Shown here: one piece after another, positions 52,170 through 59,970 of the stretch
Position numbering within the stretch: position 1 is the first letter of the stretch
How the letters are laid out: every line of letters starts with the position of its first letter
From: a virus
Reading direction: 5' to 3' (one strand)
DNA length: 64,000 nucleotides
Virus record (IMG/VR): IMGVR_UViG_3300020125_000159
Location: 1-64,000 of that record
Translations under genes and position numbers: made by a program
The notes under the pieces: generated by a model
Told to the model about the DNA's origin: nothing
What the model saw: the letters and a program-made list of their open reading frames with translations, nothing else
The model's database searches: none

Positions 52170-52517
52170 CTACAATAATACAGTCGAATTAAAGTCGTCG
52201 ATTATATCCTGTGCAGTATACTCGTCGAAGACAACGAAAAAGAACGGTTGTGCTGTCTGAAAGCGAGTCCCCATCTCTACATAAATCGAATAATCAGCAG
52301 TAGAAGATACCTGTGCTGTTGTATCGTCCGAGTTTGTAACACTAATATGGTCTCTTAAAAACCCAGTATCAACTGGTGCTCTCTCCTGCATTTTTTGTAC
52401 CATTTCATCTGCTATTTTCTTTGGTTCTGAAGATTGAAAGTCTTTGACCTTTTGCGCTACGTCTTTAAAATGAGAAGCTATATCTTCTGCTCCTGTGACT
52501 GTAAATGTAACGTCCAT
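52170..52517 (-). CDS. HK97 gp10-like neck/tail-completion protein, 115 aa
   Basis: ERAPVDTGFLRDHISV ... ADYSIYVEMGTRFQTAQPFF is the hallmark of the HK97 gp10/tail-completion family (APVDTGxLR ... YxxxVExGT). Usually encoded between connector and tail tube; here it lies between the chaperone and tape measure. Start adjacent to the chaperone stop. Confidence 0.75.
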   Translation of the reverse strand: MDVTFTVTGAEDIASHFKDVAQKVKDFQSSEPKKIADEMVQKMQERAPVDTGFLRDHISVTNSDDTTAQVSSTADYSIYVEMGTRFQTAQPFFFVVFDEYTAQDIIDDFNSTVLL

Positions 52518-52714
52518 TACCAGGACTGCCTCTTTGCCTTCACTTCAGATTTCCAGCGTTCCTTCTCCATGTTATATCTCTCTGCTTCATTTTGTATATG
52601 TTTCATTGATATCATATTAGCTATATCTTCTTTGTAAACTTCATGATCTTCTGAGTATTCCCATGGCCTAACGTGGAATTGGTCGAGCATTATGAATTGT
52701 TTGTATATTTCCAT
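52517..52714 (-). CDS. tail-assembly chaperone, frameshifted C-terminal extension (gpT-like)
   Basis: From the ATG this encodes 65 residues (MEIYKQFIMLDQFHVRPWEY onward). The same frame is open and coding-like ~37 codons further upstream (YPKFVDSFTILFREGS), overlapping the end of 52768-53217. The position between tail tube and tape measure is that of gpGT, made by a -1 ribosomal frameshift. So this is probably not an independent gene but the extension of the upstream one. Confidence 0.65.
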   Translation of the reverse strand: MEIYKQFIMLDQFHVRPWEYSEDHEVYKEDIANMISMKHIQNEAERYNMEKERWKSEVKAKRQSW

Positions 52715-52767
52715 TTCTTGTGAATTAAGTTTGTAGCTACCTTCACGAAAGAGGATTGTAAATGAGT

Positions 52768-53217
52768 CTACGAATTTGGGATACCGTATATGGTCCTGAT
52801 ATTTTGACTTTCAAGTATTCTTTTAACTATTTCAAAGTCTGATACCTCAAACTCTTCTGCAGTCATACCAAGATAATAGAGTGCTGCCTTTTGTAACACT
52901 TCCATATTCTTTGCTGATCTCTCTGGTGAGGGACGCATCTTTGCAGCTTCAGCCCTCAATCTTTCAAGCTCTGAATAGTCTTTTGTTTTTATTTTCTTTC
53001 TAGTATAGGTTTTTGGTGTACCATCAACTTCTATGGTAAACTCGTTCATAGGAGTATATTTTTTGACATCTCTTAATTGAGCATCATTAAGTTGTGATAG
53101 TAATGGCTTCCATTCCTTTCCTTCTGTTATAACTGGGTCTATTGTAGTTGTTTCAGCAGGAGGATTGAAAGTATCTGATTCTTTAGACTTTTCCTTTTCT
53201 TGGTCTTCTTGCGACAA
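52768..53217 (-). CDS. tail-assembly chaperone (gpG-like), 149 aa
   Basis: Follows the tail tube gene as gpG does. Disordered N-terminal part (KEKSKESDTFNPPAETT), then a beta-strand pair (EFTIEVDGTPKTYTRKK) and helices with AALYYLGMTAEEFEVSD. Ends ...GIPNS-stop, with CCCAAAT two codons before the stop (one codon separates them). TTG start 36 bases after a degenerate late element (TTAGTTAGT). Confidence 0.65.
   Translation of the reverse strand: MSQEDQEKEKSKESDTFNPPAETTTIDPVITEGKEWKPLLSQLNDAQLRDVKKYTPMNEFTIEVDGTPKTYTRKKIKTKDYSELERLRAEAAKMRPSPERSAKNMEVLQKAALYYLGMTAEEFEVSDFEIVKRILESQNIRTIYGIPNS
52774..52780 (-). promoter_or_regulatory. -1 ribosomal frameshift heptamer C CCA AAT
   Basis: In the chaperone frame the codons read ATC CCA AAT TCG TAG, so CCCAAAT fits X XXY YYZ. 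Slipping back one base joins CCC AAA TTC GTA GAC, the frame that continues to 52517. Confidence 0.6.
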
Positions 53218-53245
53218 TAGTTTAAAGGTATGTTTGCTTACTATT

Positions 53246-53254
53246 AACTAACTA
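53246..53254 (-). promoter_or_regulatory. degenerate late element TTAGTTAGT
   Basis: About 36 bases before the TTG at 53217. Confidence 0.4.
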
Positions 53255-53255
53255 A

Positions 53256-54200
53256 TTAGCCGCTAACAGCGACCTGTTGTGCAACTCCCGAAAATGTTAT
53301 AGTCTTGATTTTGTTTGCAGTTGGTGAGTCTGGGGTGTTGAATTTATCTAGGTATAGATTGGTGAAGTTTAGGGTGACTGGACCAACTGAATTGAGTTGG
53401 TATGACGCGGTTCTTGCAGTTAGCGCAATTGCGTCTGAGATAGTGTCGAATGGTCCGCCTGTTCCATCAGCTGACACATCAGTGTATATAATATCAAAGT
53501 CTACTGTGATATCTCTATTAGTCGGTTCGAGGTATTTAATTACAGATTCGCCGAGTGGTTTTATTTTGTCGAGGTTATGAGTTACACCAGCCTTGAATGT
53601 TATAGTATCATATGACTTTCCATTAATTGTAAGTGGATGTGAGCCTCCTGTTAATCCTGACCACGGTGGTACAGTGGTAGAGTTTGGAGCACAATACGAT
53701 GGAGTACCTGCACCGCCTGCACCTACGAATGTAGTAGCTGGAGTATTCAGCACAGAAGCAACCATAGTTTGAGTTACTTCTACTTTTGTCTCTGTAACTG
53801 AAATCTCTATTTTTTCTGTACGAGCGCCTTTTACAAGATAGAAGTATTCAGTAGCGTTAACAGTCTGAGACCAGAGAATAGATAATGATCTGTATATGTT
53901 GCCGACACCTGTCGCGCCAGTGCTGCTAAAGTATTCTGTCCCATATTTCATGAACAAACTGTTGAAAGGCTGATACTTTAGGACGATGTTATAAAGTTGG
54001 CCTGATTTTACTTCTTGGTAAATATCCCTGGAGCCTAACTGTCTATTTTTAATCGATTGAATATCTATGCTGAGTGCAAGATCAGTGATAGCTCCACAGC
54101 TTGTAAAAACTGGTGAAGTTGGTGTGGTTGCGTATGTTGCCTCTTCCACGAACTGTGGGATTCTCGTAAATTTATAAGCACCAGTTGGTTGATACGACAT
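53256..54200 (-). CDS. major tail (tube) protein, 314 aa
   Basis: N-terminal IPQFVEEATYATTPTSPVF followed by FNSLFMKYG, ATEYFYLVKGARTEKIEI (the typical G(x)RxxKxxI of tube proteins), ITVDFDIIYTD and LNFTNLYLDKFNTP. The arrangement is that of siphovirus major tail proteins with an insertion (~165-205). Position before the chaperones supports it. ATG start; a late element lies farther upstream (~80 bases). Confidence 0.7.
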   Translation of the reverse strand: MSYQPTGAYKFTRIPQFVEEATYATTPTSPVFTSCGAITDLALSIDIQSIKNRQLGSRDIYQEVKSGQLYNIVLKYQPFNSLFMKYGTEYFSSTGATGVGNIYRSLSILWSQTVNATEYFYLVKGARTEKIEISVTETKVEVTQTMVASVLNTPATTFVGAGGAGTPSYCAPNSTTVPPWSGLTGGSHPLTINGKSYDTITFKAGVTHNLDKIKPLGESVIKYLEPTNRDITVDFDIIYTDVSADGTGGPFDTISDAIALTARTASYQLNSVGPVTLNFTNLYLDKFNTPDSPTANKIKTITFSGVAQQVAVSG

Positions 54201-54265
54201 AACTAGTTAGTCTCCGATTTGATTGTAAACACTTTAAATTACTCGATATGTAAGTTAGAGGTAAC

Positions 54266-54282
54266 GAAAATAGAGAACTAAT
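54266..54282 (-). promoter_or_regulatory. late element TTAGTTCTCTATTTTC for the tail tube gene
   Basis: RC of the segment that also contains the + strand start at 54281. Distance to the ATG at 54200 is about 80 bases, longer than elsewhere, implying a leader of ~40 bases. Confidence 0.5.
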
Positions 54283-54475
54283 GACTTGGGAAAAGAAGAA
54301 TGTTACAGCACCGATAGTCGATATACCTAAATACCTCGTCTACCTTATCTACCTTAGGTATAAAGAAATGACAAAATCGGTAAAGGTAGACGACGAGGAT
54401 TACTCTTACGTCGTTAAACAAGCGAAATATGGCGAATCATTTGCCAAAGTCCTAAAGAGGCTGTTAAAGCGATGA
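54281..54475 (+). CDS. small antitoxin/RHH-like protein, 64 aa
   Basis: KSVKVDDEDYSYVVKQAKYG ... ESFAKVLKRLLKR resembles VapB-like (strand, helix, GESFAKVLKRLL helix) archaeal proteins. It is read from + strand, divergent from the tail tube gene, with the ATG inside the minus-strand late element. Probably a DNA-binding regulator; no toxin partner seen next to it. Confidence 0.55.
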   Translation: MTWEKKNVTAPIVDIPKYLVYLIYLRYKEMTKSVKVDDEDYSYVVKQAKYGESFAKVLKRLLKR

Positions 54476-54786
54476 ATAGGGGATTAATCATATTTGGAAT
54501 GATATGTACTATAATTGGTACGATGATTGGATTCTATTTGATATTCAGTTCGCCCATGCCTAGATTCATATTGTTTGGAGAAGCTCATGCGCAGACATCC
54601 AATCTCGACGAATTATCGGGTTATATGAACACATTATCTGCATTTACTAGCGCTTGTAATAATGCCCTTGATAATCAGGCAGTTCAGGCCGCATGTGCAC
54701 AGATATTCAATGAAGAACATGATTTACTAAAACCATTCATGGATCAGAATAGAGATCTGATGTCTAGGGTGATACTTGGACCTTAG
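54472..54786 (+). CDS. single-TM/secreted protein, 104 aa
   Basis: N-terminal hydrophobic segment (IIFGMICTIIGTMIGFYLIF) followed by AHAQTSN, an AxA-type cleavage site, and a helical domain with two Cys about 16 residues apart (TSACNNALDNQAVQAACAQI), probably a disulfide outside the membrane. Overlaps the previous gene by 4 bases. Function is unknown. Confidence 0.6.
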   Translation: MNRGLIIFGMICTIIGTMIGFYLIFSSPMPRFILFGEAHAQTSNLDELSGYMNTLSAFTSACNNALDNQAVQAACAQIFNEEHDLLKPFMDQNRDLMSRVILGP

Positions 54787-54788
54787 AA

Positions 54789-54959
54789 TTGTTCGACAAG
54801 AAGCCTCAAGCGGTTCAGGTAAAGTGTGGAAGTTGTAGAAAGAAATTTCTACCTGAAGCCATTAAGGTTATGACTACCATTAGAGGCTTCATGGTCTACG
54901 CATGTCCCAATTGCCATACTGTGTTCAACGTACAGTCTAACTCAGTGATTGCTAAGTAG
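54789..54959 (+). CDS. zinc-ribbon protein, 56 aa
   Basis: TTG start two bases after the upstream stop. VKCGSCRKKFL ... YACPNCHTVF is a standard zinc ribbon. Converges with the tail-completion gene (8-base overlap). Confidence 0.6.
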   Translation: MFDKKPQAVQVKCGSCRKKFLPEAIKVMTTIRGFMVYACPNCHTVFNVQSNSVIAK

Positions 54960-55440
54960 TCGTCGCTATGAAGTAGAGAATCTCTATTTGCACAACTGCC
55001 ATCCAAAGGTCTGTAACTGCATCCCTAACAGGAACATCAACAGTTCGAATGACACGCATATAGCCACCATTCGGACCTATCGTTGGCACATTCCTTCTAT
55101 TTATTTGAATTATTGACTCTAATGAACGTTTTATATCGTCAAGTTCTATAGGTCTAGTTCTAGTATTTTTGCGAACAAAGATATGAGCGTCTACAAAGTC
55201 TGTTGCCGTTTCATACTGCCATCCTATAACTAAAGGACTCCTATCTATCGATCTATCTAGAAAGTGAATCTGATATGAACCGTAACCATCCCACCATAAA
55301 TTTCTAAATTTAATTTGTGTTGATTTTACTAGTGCGGTAGCATCAGGCCAGTTAGCCATTGCCCAATTCTTTAACGTTAATGACATGGGCTCTGTTAGGT
55401 TGCCCCCTCCTGACTTGCCTGGGACGACTACACTACTCAT
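54952..55440 (-). CDS. tail terminator/completion-like protein, 162 aa
   Basis: LKNWAMANWPDATALVKSTQ, VIGWQYETATDFVDAHIFVR and MRVIRTVDVPVRDAVTDLWM follow the alpha/beta pattern of phage tail-terminator proteins, and it lies between connector and tail tube genes. ATG at 55440, 36 bases after a TTACTTC variant element. Confidence 0.5.
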   Translation of the reverse strand: MSSVVVPGKSGGGNLTEPMSLTLKNWAMANWPDATALVKSTQIKFRNLWWDGYGSYQIHFLDRSIDRSPLVIGWQYETATDFVDAHIFVRKNTRTRPIELDDIKRSLESIIQINRRNVPTIGPNGGYMRVIRTVDVPVRDAVTDLWMAVVQIEILYFIATTT

Positions 55441-55467
55441 ATTCTATATAAGACGAAGAAAGAAGTA

Positions 55468-55476
55468 AAGAAGTAA
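55468..55476 (-). promoter_or_regulatory. late element variant TTACTTCTT
   Basis: 36 bases before the ATG at 55440; another ACTTCTTTC follows nearby. Confidence 0.5.
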
Positions 55477-57684
55477 TTAACGAAGACGTCTTGAAAGTCC
55501 TAACATTTTACTGACTATTGAATTTACATTATTCAATCGTGCAGTATGTCGTCCTGGAGGCCTAATCCTTCTATGGTCAGAGATTATTCCTTCTATTTGT
55601 ACTGTATCATTCATAGAGAATCTGAATGTCATTTGTCCACGACCTACAGAGTCTGAGATACGGATTTGGGCTAATACCTTTTGTGCATGACGGAACTCTA
55701 ACGGTTCAATCATGTTTATACTTGGTCTAGGTAATCTATGTTGTGATTCAGTAATACCTACAGTATCGCCTATGAAACGTCTAACTCGTCTACTTATAGA
55801 TTCGGTAATATTCATTTTTGTCGTAGTGTAAATCTTTGTTGTGGGAGTAAGGTCAGTCCAAATACTTCTAAATATTTTCTTTATTCGTGTGGCAATGTCA
55901 GATATTGATATACCTGTTTCTATTATGATTCTGGGTATAATCCTTGTTTTTGATAAAGCACTAGATATTGATATAGTCTGTGTTGATAGTGTTATTTTGT
56001 ATAGTTTTCGTGTTAGTATTGACTCTAATGACGCAATGGTTTCTGTCAGACGTCTATTATACTTACCTAGTTTTGTTAATAATTCAGATATCGTTATAGT
56101 CTGCGTAGAGAGTTTTGGTTTAGCATTTCTTAATTGAGAATCCGTTATCGATATAGTGTCCGAGATTGACCTGGTTTTTAGTGGTCCACTACCAGCTAAT
56201 GCGTATAGGAGAGTCCGTATTGATGTTATTCTAGCTTTTAGTCCATACTTCAGAGTTCTGACTGTGGATAATAATCTCTTTCTTAGATAATATTTGAGTG
56301 TCCTTTGTGTCCCAGCAATTCTTTTTCTAAGATAATATTGTAACGTTCTTTGTGCTACAATCCTAGATTTTAAAGAATATTTTACAGTTCGCTGTGTTGA
56401 TAGTAACCTAGCTTTTAATCCATATTTGACGGTTCTAGCAGTAGAGGCTAGTCTTTTCTTTAATGAATATTGTAATGTGCGTGCAGTACTTGCTAATCTC
56501 TTCTTTAGACTATATTGTAACGTTCTTTGTGTTGTTAAAAGTCTTAATTTTAATGCATATTTGACTGTCCTCTGCGTTGTAAGTAGTCTCTTTTTTAATG
56601 CGTATTTTATTGTTCTCTGTGTTGATAACAGTCTAGCCTTTAAACCATATTTGATTGTTCTAAGTCCTACTCTTCTAGCTTTGAGTCCGTAGATTAGAGT
56701 TCTTTGGGTACTTGCTATTCTTTTCTTTAGGGCATATTGTATTGTGCGCTGTGTTGATAACAGCCTTTTATGTAGATAGTATTTTACTGTTCTAACTCCT
56801 GCAATTCTTGATTTTAAAGCATAGTTTACGGTTCGTGTGGTACTAGCCAGTCGTTTTTTTAATGCATAATTTACAGTCCGCGCAGTACTGGCTAATCTCT
56901 TATGAAGAAAATATTTTACCGTTCTAGCAGTACTGGCTAATCTGGTTTTTAATCCATAATTTATAGTTCTAGCAGTAGATAAAAGTCTCTTCTTTAACCC
57001 ATATTTTATAGTTCTTGCAGTACTGTTTAGGTTTGAAACTGTAGTGAATACTAATGTATCTGTTGCTGCGCTAATGAATGAAGCACATGTTGTTGCACTT
57101 GCTTCGGTAGTACCGTCAAAATAGAATGTATCAGTGAATGCAGTTGAGGCTCCCTGAGTTGTCTTAAATATTATCTCAAATACTATTACGTCACCGACCT
57201 GAGTTGTTACTGCGGAACCTGAAAATGTCCCGCTTAGTGCTACCTCTGAAGTACTAGCCTCTGAGAGTGTTATTCCAGTTGCACTATTAAGTATATTTCC
57301 AACTTTTGAACCGCCAGCACTTGGACGCCACACATAACATGTTACGTTAGCGGTTGCACTTGTAGTTGTAGGAAAGTTTGCACTTGCAGAACTTTCCTTC
57401 GCGGCAAAAGAAAAAGTCCATGTCTGTGCGCTTATAGACGTAGAAGATAAGGGAGGACTTACAAACTTAGTAAAGTAATAATTATTTGCACTAGTATTTG
57501 CGAGAGAGGTGACTGCTATACTTGTCTGTAATGTACCAATAGTGCTATTCATCAGACGGTTTACTGTTTGGGCATCACCGCCAGTACTAGTAACTATAGT
57601 TAGTGCAGACTGTGTGGCTTGAGGAAGTGTTCCGTGTCCTACTAATGTGTTACTTGAGGCATGAAGATATAATTTTGTCGCTAT
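55477..57684 (-). CDS. repeat-rich virion adhesin with probable ATA start, 735 aa
   Basis: The region 57684-57553 encodes ATKLYLHASSNTLVGHGTLP and continues in frame into the ATG at 57552. This is the normal N-terminus of a common phage fibre module (MATKLYxH...GTLP...), so the start is probably ATA at 57684. Residues ~45-215 are a jelly-roll (YYFTKFVSPPLSSTSISAQT; VIVFEIIFKTT). Then come 19 copies of a ~15-residue RTxKYxLKxRLxST repeat, followed by STQTITISELL-type repeats as in 30426-33434 and a basic C-terminus. Confidence 0.6.
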   Translation of the reverse strand: MATKLYLHASSNTLVGHGTLPQATQSALTIVTSTGGDAQTVNRLMNSTIGTLQTSIAVTSLANTSANNYYFTKFVSPPLSSTSISAQTWTFSFAAKESSASANFPTTTSATANVTCYVWRPSAGGSKVGNILNSATGITLSEASTSEVALSGTFSGSAVTTQVGDVIVFEIIFKTTQGASTAFTDTFYFDGTTEASATTCASFISAATDTLVFTTVSNLNSTARTIKYGLKKRLLSTARTINYGLKTRLASTARTVKYFLHKRLASTARTVNYALKKRLASTTRTVNYALKSRIAGVRTVKYYLHKRLLSTQRTIQYALKKRIASTQRTLIYGLKARRVGLRTIKYGLKARLLSTQRTIKYALKKRLLTTQRTVKYALKLRLLTTQRTLQYSLKKRLASTARTLQYSLKKRLASTARTVKYGLKARLLSTQRTVKYSLKSRIVAQRTLQYYLRKRIAGTQRTLKYYLRKRLLSTVRTLKYGLKARITSIRTLLYALAGSGPLKTRSISDTISITDSQLRNAKPKLSTQTITISELLTKLGKYNRRLTETIASLESILTRKLYKITLSTQTISISSALSKTRIIPRIIIETGISISDIATRIKKIFRSIWTDLTPTTKIYTTTKMNITESISRRVRRFIGDTVGITESQHRLPRPSINMIEPLEFRHAQKVLAQIRISDSVGRGQMTFRFSMNDTVQIEGIISDHRRIRPPGRHTARLNNVNSIVSKMLGLSRRLR
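56172..57016 (-). repeat. 45-bp (15-aa) RTxKYxLKxRLxST tandem repeats, 19 copies
   Basis: Units of 14-15 residues, strongly basic, with invariant Arg-Thr, Tyr, Leu and Arg; synonymous sites diverged. Confidence 0.85.
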
Positions 57685-57814
57685 GTCTGCTCAGCCTAAA
57701 AATAGAGAAAGAAGTAGAGACTTAGGAAGTAACTAGTTTATTCCAAGGTGCTTGCCCTTTTTTATGTCCCATTACATAGGATAGAGGTATTGCGAATATA
57801 TAAATTATGCGGAC

Positions 57815-58327
57815 TCAGGCAGCTGTGTCTCCATCCGTTTCAAACTTAAAGGTATTCGCATCAACTGGAGTAGCTAATGATGCATTAATCACCCTTTTGA
57901 ACCATACTGCTTTTGTTGCGCTTGCTACCATATCACCTATAACTAGACCAGTAGCGTAGGTAGTTGGCGCTGAAAATGCTGACAAGCCTGTCGGTGCAGT
58001 CGTAATGTTTGTTATAGTTTGTTCAGTAGCATTGATTGCTGACGAACCCAAAGCCATAGTAATCTCATCTTCTGTTGACGTAGTTATCTGAGTAACATAA
58101 ATCTGAGCTGAAAAGAATGTTTGTGCTGAAGTATTTTTTACATAGAGACAAAGATAGTCTGTAGAACCTGCCAATGTTTCTGTCCCTGCTGCATTTGGGA
58201 AAAGATTTGCCGCACTGTTATCCACTAACTCTGTTGTGCTAATTGCACCACCTAGAGCTAATGCGGGGTTTGTGTTAGCTGCACCACCACTTAAATAATA
58301 TTTTATATCCGCTGCTAAAACTGCCAT
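57815..58327 (-). CDS. YLSGG-type virion decoration protein, 170 aa (copy C)
   Basis: KYYLSGGAANTNPALALGGA, YLCLYVKNTS, GSSAINATEQTITNITTAP and AVWFKRVINAS parallel 19534-20049 and the N-terminus of 42319-43782. It lies directly after the head-tail connector gene, so here it may be a head or neck decoration. ATG start 43 bases after a late element. Confidence 0.6.
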   Translation of the reverse strand: MAVLAADIKYYLSGGAANTNPALALGGAISTTELVDNSAANLFPNAAGTETLAGSTDYLCLYVKNTSAQTFFSAQIYVTQITTSTEDEITMALGSSAINATEQTITNITTAPTGLSAFSAPTTYATGLVIGDMVASATKAVWFKRVINASLATPVDANTFKFETDGDTAA

Positions 58328-58361
58328 TTATTACAGGGAATAAAAAGTCTGAAGAAAAGTA

Positions 58362-58370
58362 GAGAACTAA
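58362..58370 (-). promoter_or_regulatory. late element TTAGTTCTC
   Basis: 43 bases before the ATG at 58327; the upstream gene's TAG stop is inside it. Confidence 0.65.
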
Positions 58371-58804
58371 CCTATTACATCTTCATCCGAACCAAACGCC
58401 GCGTCTCTATTGCTAGAGTCAGCAGCACCAGGTAGACTACGGTATATAGGGGCGTTAGGATTCAACGGATATGTTCTATAAGGTGCTGAAAGAACGAATA
58501 ACGACTCTGGGCTTGATTCGCGTATCGAGAAGCAGATATCCATCGCCTTACTGTAATGAGCATCACCCTTTCCATTCTCATCTTCGAAATGATCCCTGAT
58601 CCATGATGAAGCGAAATATTCACTACTCTCTTTGATAAGCGGATAGATAGGATCGGTTATTTGATAGCCTGAATGACCAGTCTCTGATTCTACTCTAGCA
58701 TCACCATACTGAACGGCTTGTTGAAAGTCGGCATCACTAATATCTGCGGTATCAATATTTCCAGCTAATTTTCTTGCTACAACATAATCTCCATAAGGTG
58801 GCAT
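58367..58804 (-). CDS. head-tail connector (adaptor) protein, 145 aa
   Basis: ISDADFQQAVQYGDARVESE, DPIYPLIKESSEYFASSWIRD is the helical pattern of phage head-completion/adaptor proteins (HK97 gp6 / SPP1 gp15 type), where a DxxIxxAIxxADAxI helix leads to ...AxxxlaaxyI. It lies between capsid and tail genes as expected. Confidence 0.65.
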   Translation of the reverse strand: MPPYGDYVVARKLAGNIDTADISDADFQQAVQYGDARVESETGHSGYQITDPIYPLIKESSEYFASSWIRDHFEDENGKGDAHYSKAMDICFSIRESSPESLFVLSAPYRTYPLNPNAPIYRSLPGAADSSNRDAAFGSDEDVIG

Positions 58805-58807
58805 ATT

Positions 58808-58981
58808 TTATATCAGTGTTTCTAATAGTGCGTCGTTATAATATGAATTAAAACCAGTCGGGTATATCTTGGTCGTTATCTCCTTACCACAAACAACACA
58901 GTAAAAGATGATTTTGGTTTCTGATACCTTGACTGCGTCACAGACTCTGCCACATTTATGAACAAAACTATTTGGTATCAT
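58808..58981 (-). CDS. zinc-ribbon protein, 57 aa
   Basis: HKCGRVCDAV ... FYCVVCGKE gives two Cys pairs (CxxxC and CxxC). ATG overlaps the stop of the upstream zinc protein. Lies just upstream of the connector gene. Confidence 0.55.
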   Translation of the reverse strand: MIPNSFVHKCGRVCDAVKVSETKIIFYCVVCGKEITTKIYPTGFNSYYNDALLETLI

Positions 58982-59181
58982 ATCATTTTCTTTTTTTGTT
59001 CGGTCGTGAACTTTGCGTTATCGTTCTCAGGAAATATTTTATTGGTAGGAGTATAATCGCATGTACCAGTTACGGTACGACACCATGAACAAAGTATCTT
59101 GTATTGAGTATTAGACGTGCGCACCCATGTCTTTGTGCTAGATGCGCAGTCGTGAGGAAATTCTACTCGCTTAGATACCAA
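58978..59181 (-). CDS. Cys-rich small protein, 67 aa
   Basis: Contains FPHDCASSTKTW, LCSWCRTVTGTC. Probably zinc-binding with the three Cys plus His/Cys nearby. TTG start 36 bases after TAGTTCCC. Function unknown. Confidence 0.55.
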   Translation of the reverse strand: MVSKRVEFPHDCASSTKTWVRTSNTQYKILCSWCRTVTGTCDYTPTNKIFPENDNAKFTTEQKKKMI

Positions 59182-59209
59182 TAAAACATTAAAAATGAAA
59201 GAAGGGGAA

Positions 59210-59217
59210 GGGAACTA
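59210..59217 (-). promoter_or_regulatory. late element ATAGTTCC
   Basis: 36 bases before the TTG at 59181; first base deviates from the consensus. Confidence 0.5.
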
Positions 59218-59583
59218 TTTCTTTGATGGTACTCCAACATTTCCTGTTAGAGCGTTAAGTTCATCTAATATCTTTTTCAATGCGGCTTTGTCTGCTTCTG
59301 TATTTGCCACAACGAGGTTGATATCGGTTCCGCTTGCTTCTAGCTTAGCCTTTAGTTCAGGTGATAAGTCAGTTGCTGCTTGTACCAATCCGATAAACTT
59401 GTCATGGTTCGCTACAATAGCGTCATGTGCTTCATTAAGGTATTTTGTAATCGTGTCTATCTTAGCTGTATTCCATCCGTGATTTCGCATCTGTTTGGCT
59501 ATTACGCCGATAATCGCGCCTCCGAATGCTGCTATAATTCCAATATTGTCATATAATATCGTAAGTGAGTCTGCTACTACCAT
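59215..59583 (-). CDS. single-TM holin-like or membrane protein, 122 aa
   Basis: The N-terminal hydrophobic helix (IGIIAAFGGAIIGVIAK) is followed by a helical soluble part (KYLNEAHDAIVANHDKFIG ... ALKKILDELNAL). The topology fits membrane-anchored coiled-coil proteins; a holin role is possible but unproven. Start 39 bases after a late element. Confidence 0.55.
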   Translation of the reverse strand: MVVADSLTILYDNIGIIAAFGGAIIGVIAKQMRNHGWNTAKIDTITKYLNEAHDAIVANHDKFIGLVQAATDLSPELKAKLEASGTDINLVVANTEADKAALKKILDELNALTGNVGVPSKK

Positions 59584-59615
59584 TATAAAACAAGAAGATA
59601 TGAAGAAAGAATTAG

Positions 59616-59622
59616 GAACTAA
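59616..59622 (-). promoter_or_regulatory. late element TTAGTTC(CTAATTC)
   Basis: 39 bases before the ATG at 59583. Confidence 0.6.
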
Positions 59623-59643
59623 TGTTTGGTAAGGTTGCCCAGA

Positions 59644-59964
59644 TCATTTGGTCTCATGGGTTTCGTTGCCTAGAACCTCTTTCAGTAAGTGTTGGGTATT
59701 TAATTGTACTCCTGGCAAGTCTTGAAGCTCTTTGATTAATGTCTGCCGTTGATTGTTTGATAGATTGCCTTGTGCGTTTAGTTGTTCTTGACTGAGACTG
59801 TGTAGTGAATCTAGTTTATCATTTATCTGTTTGACTACTATCTGTCCTTGTTGTTGAGCTAGTTGTTGTTGTTGAATACTGGTATAAGTCTGATACGCGT
59901 ATATAGTGCCCACCATGACTATAAGAACGGATAATAATGTAATGATAAAATGCGTTGGTTCCAA
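59644..59964 (-). CDS. single-TM Gln-rich coiled-coil protein, 106 aa
   Basis: TM helix at residues ~6-24 (FIITLLSVLIVMVGTIYAYQ), then a Gln-rich helix (SIQQQQLAQQQGQIVVKQIN) and further heptads. Same topology as four neighbours. TTG start; divergent from 60013-60558. Confidence 0.55.
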   Translation of the reverse strand: MEPTHFIITLLSVLIVMVGTIYAYQTYTSIQQQQLAQQQGQIVVKQINDKLDSLHSLSQEQLNAQGNLSNNQRQTLIKELQDLPGVQLNTQHLLKEVLGNETHETK

Positions 59965-59970
59965 TTTTAA

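Noticed and set aside
56172-57016. CRISPR array
   Set aside because: The regular 45-bp units are coding repeats without constant repeat/variable spacer structure; no cas1 or cas2 is nearby.
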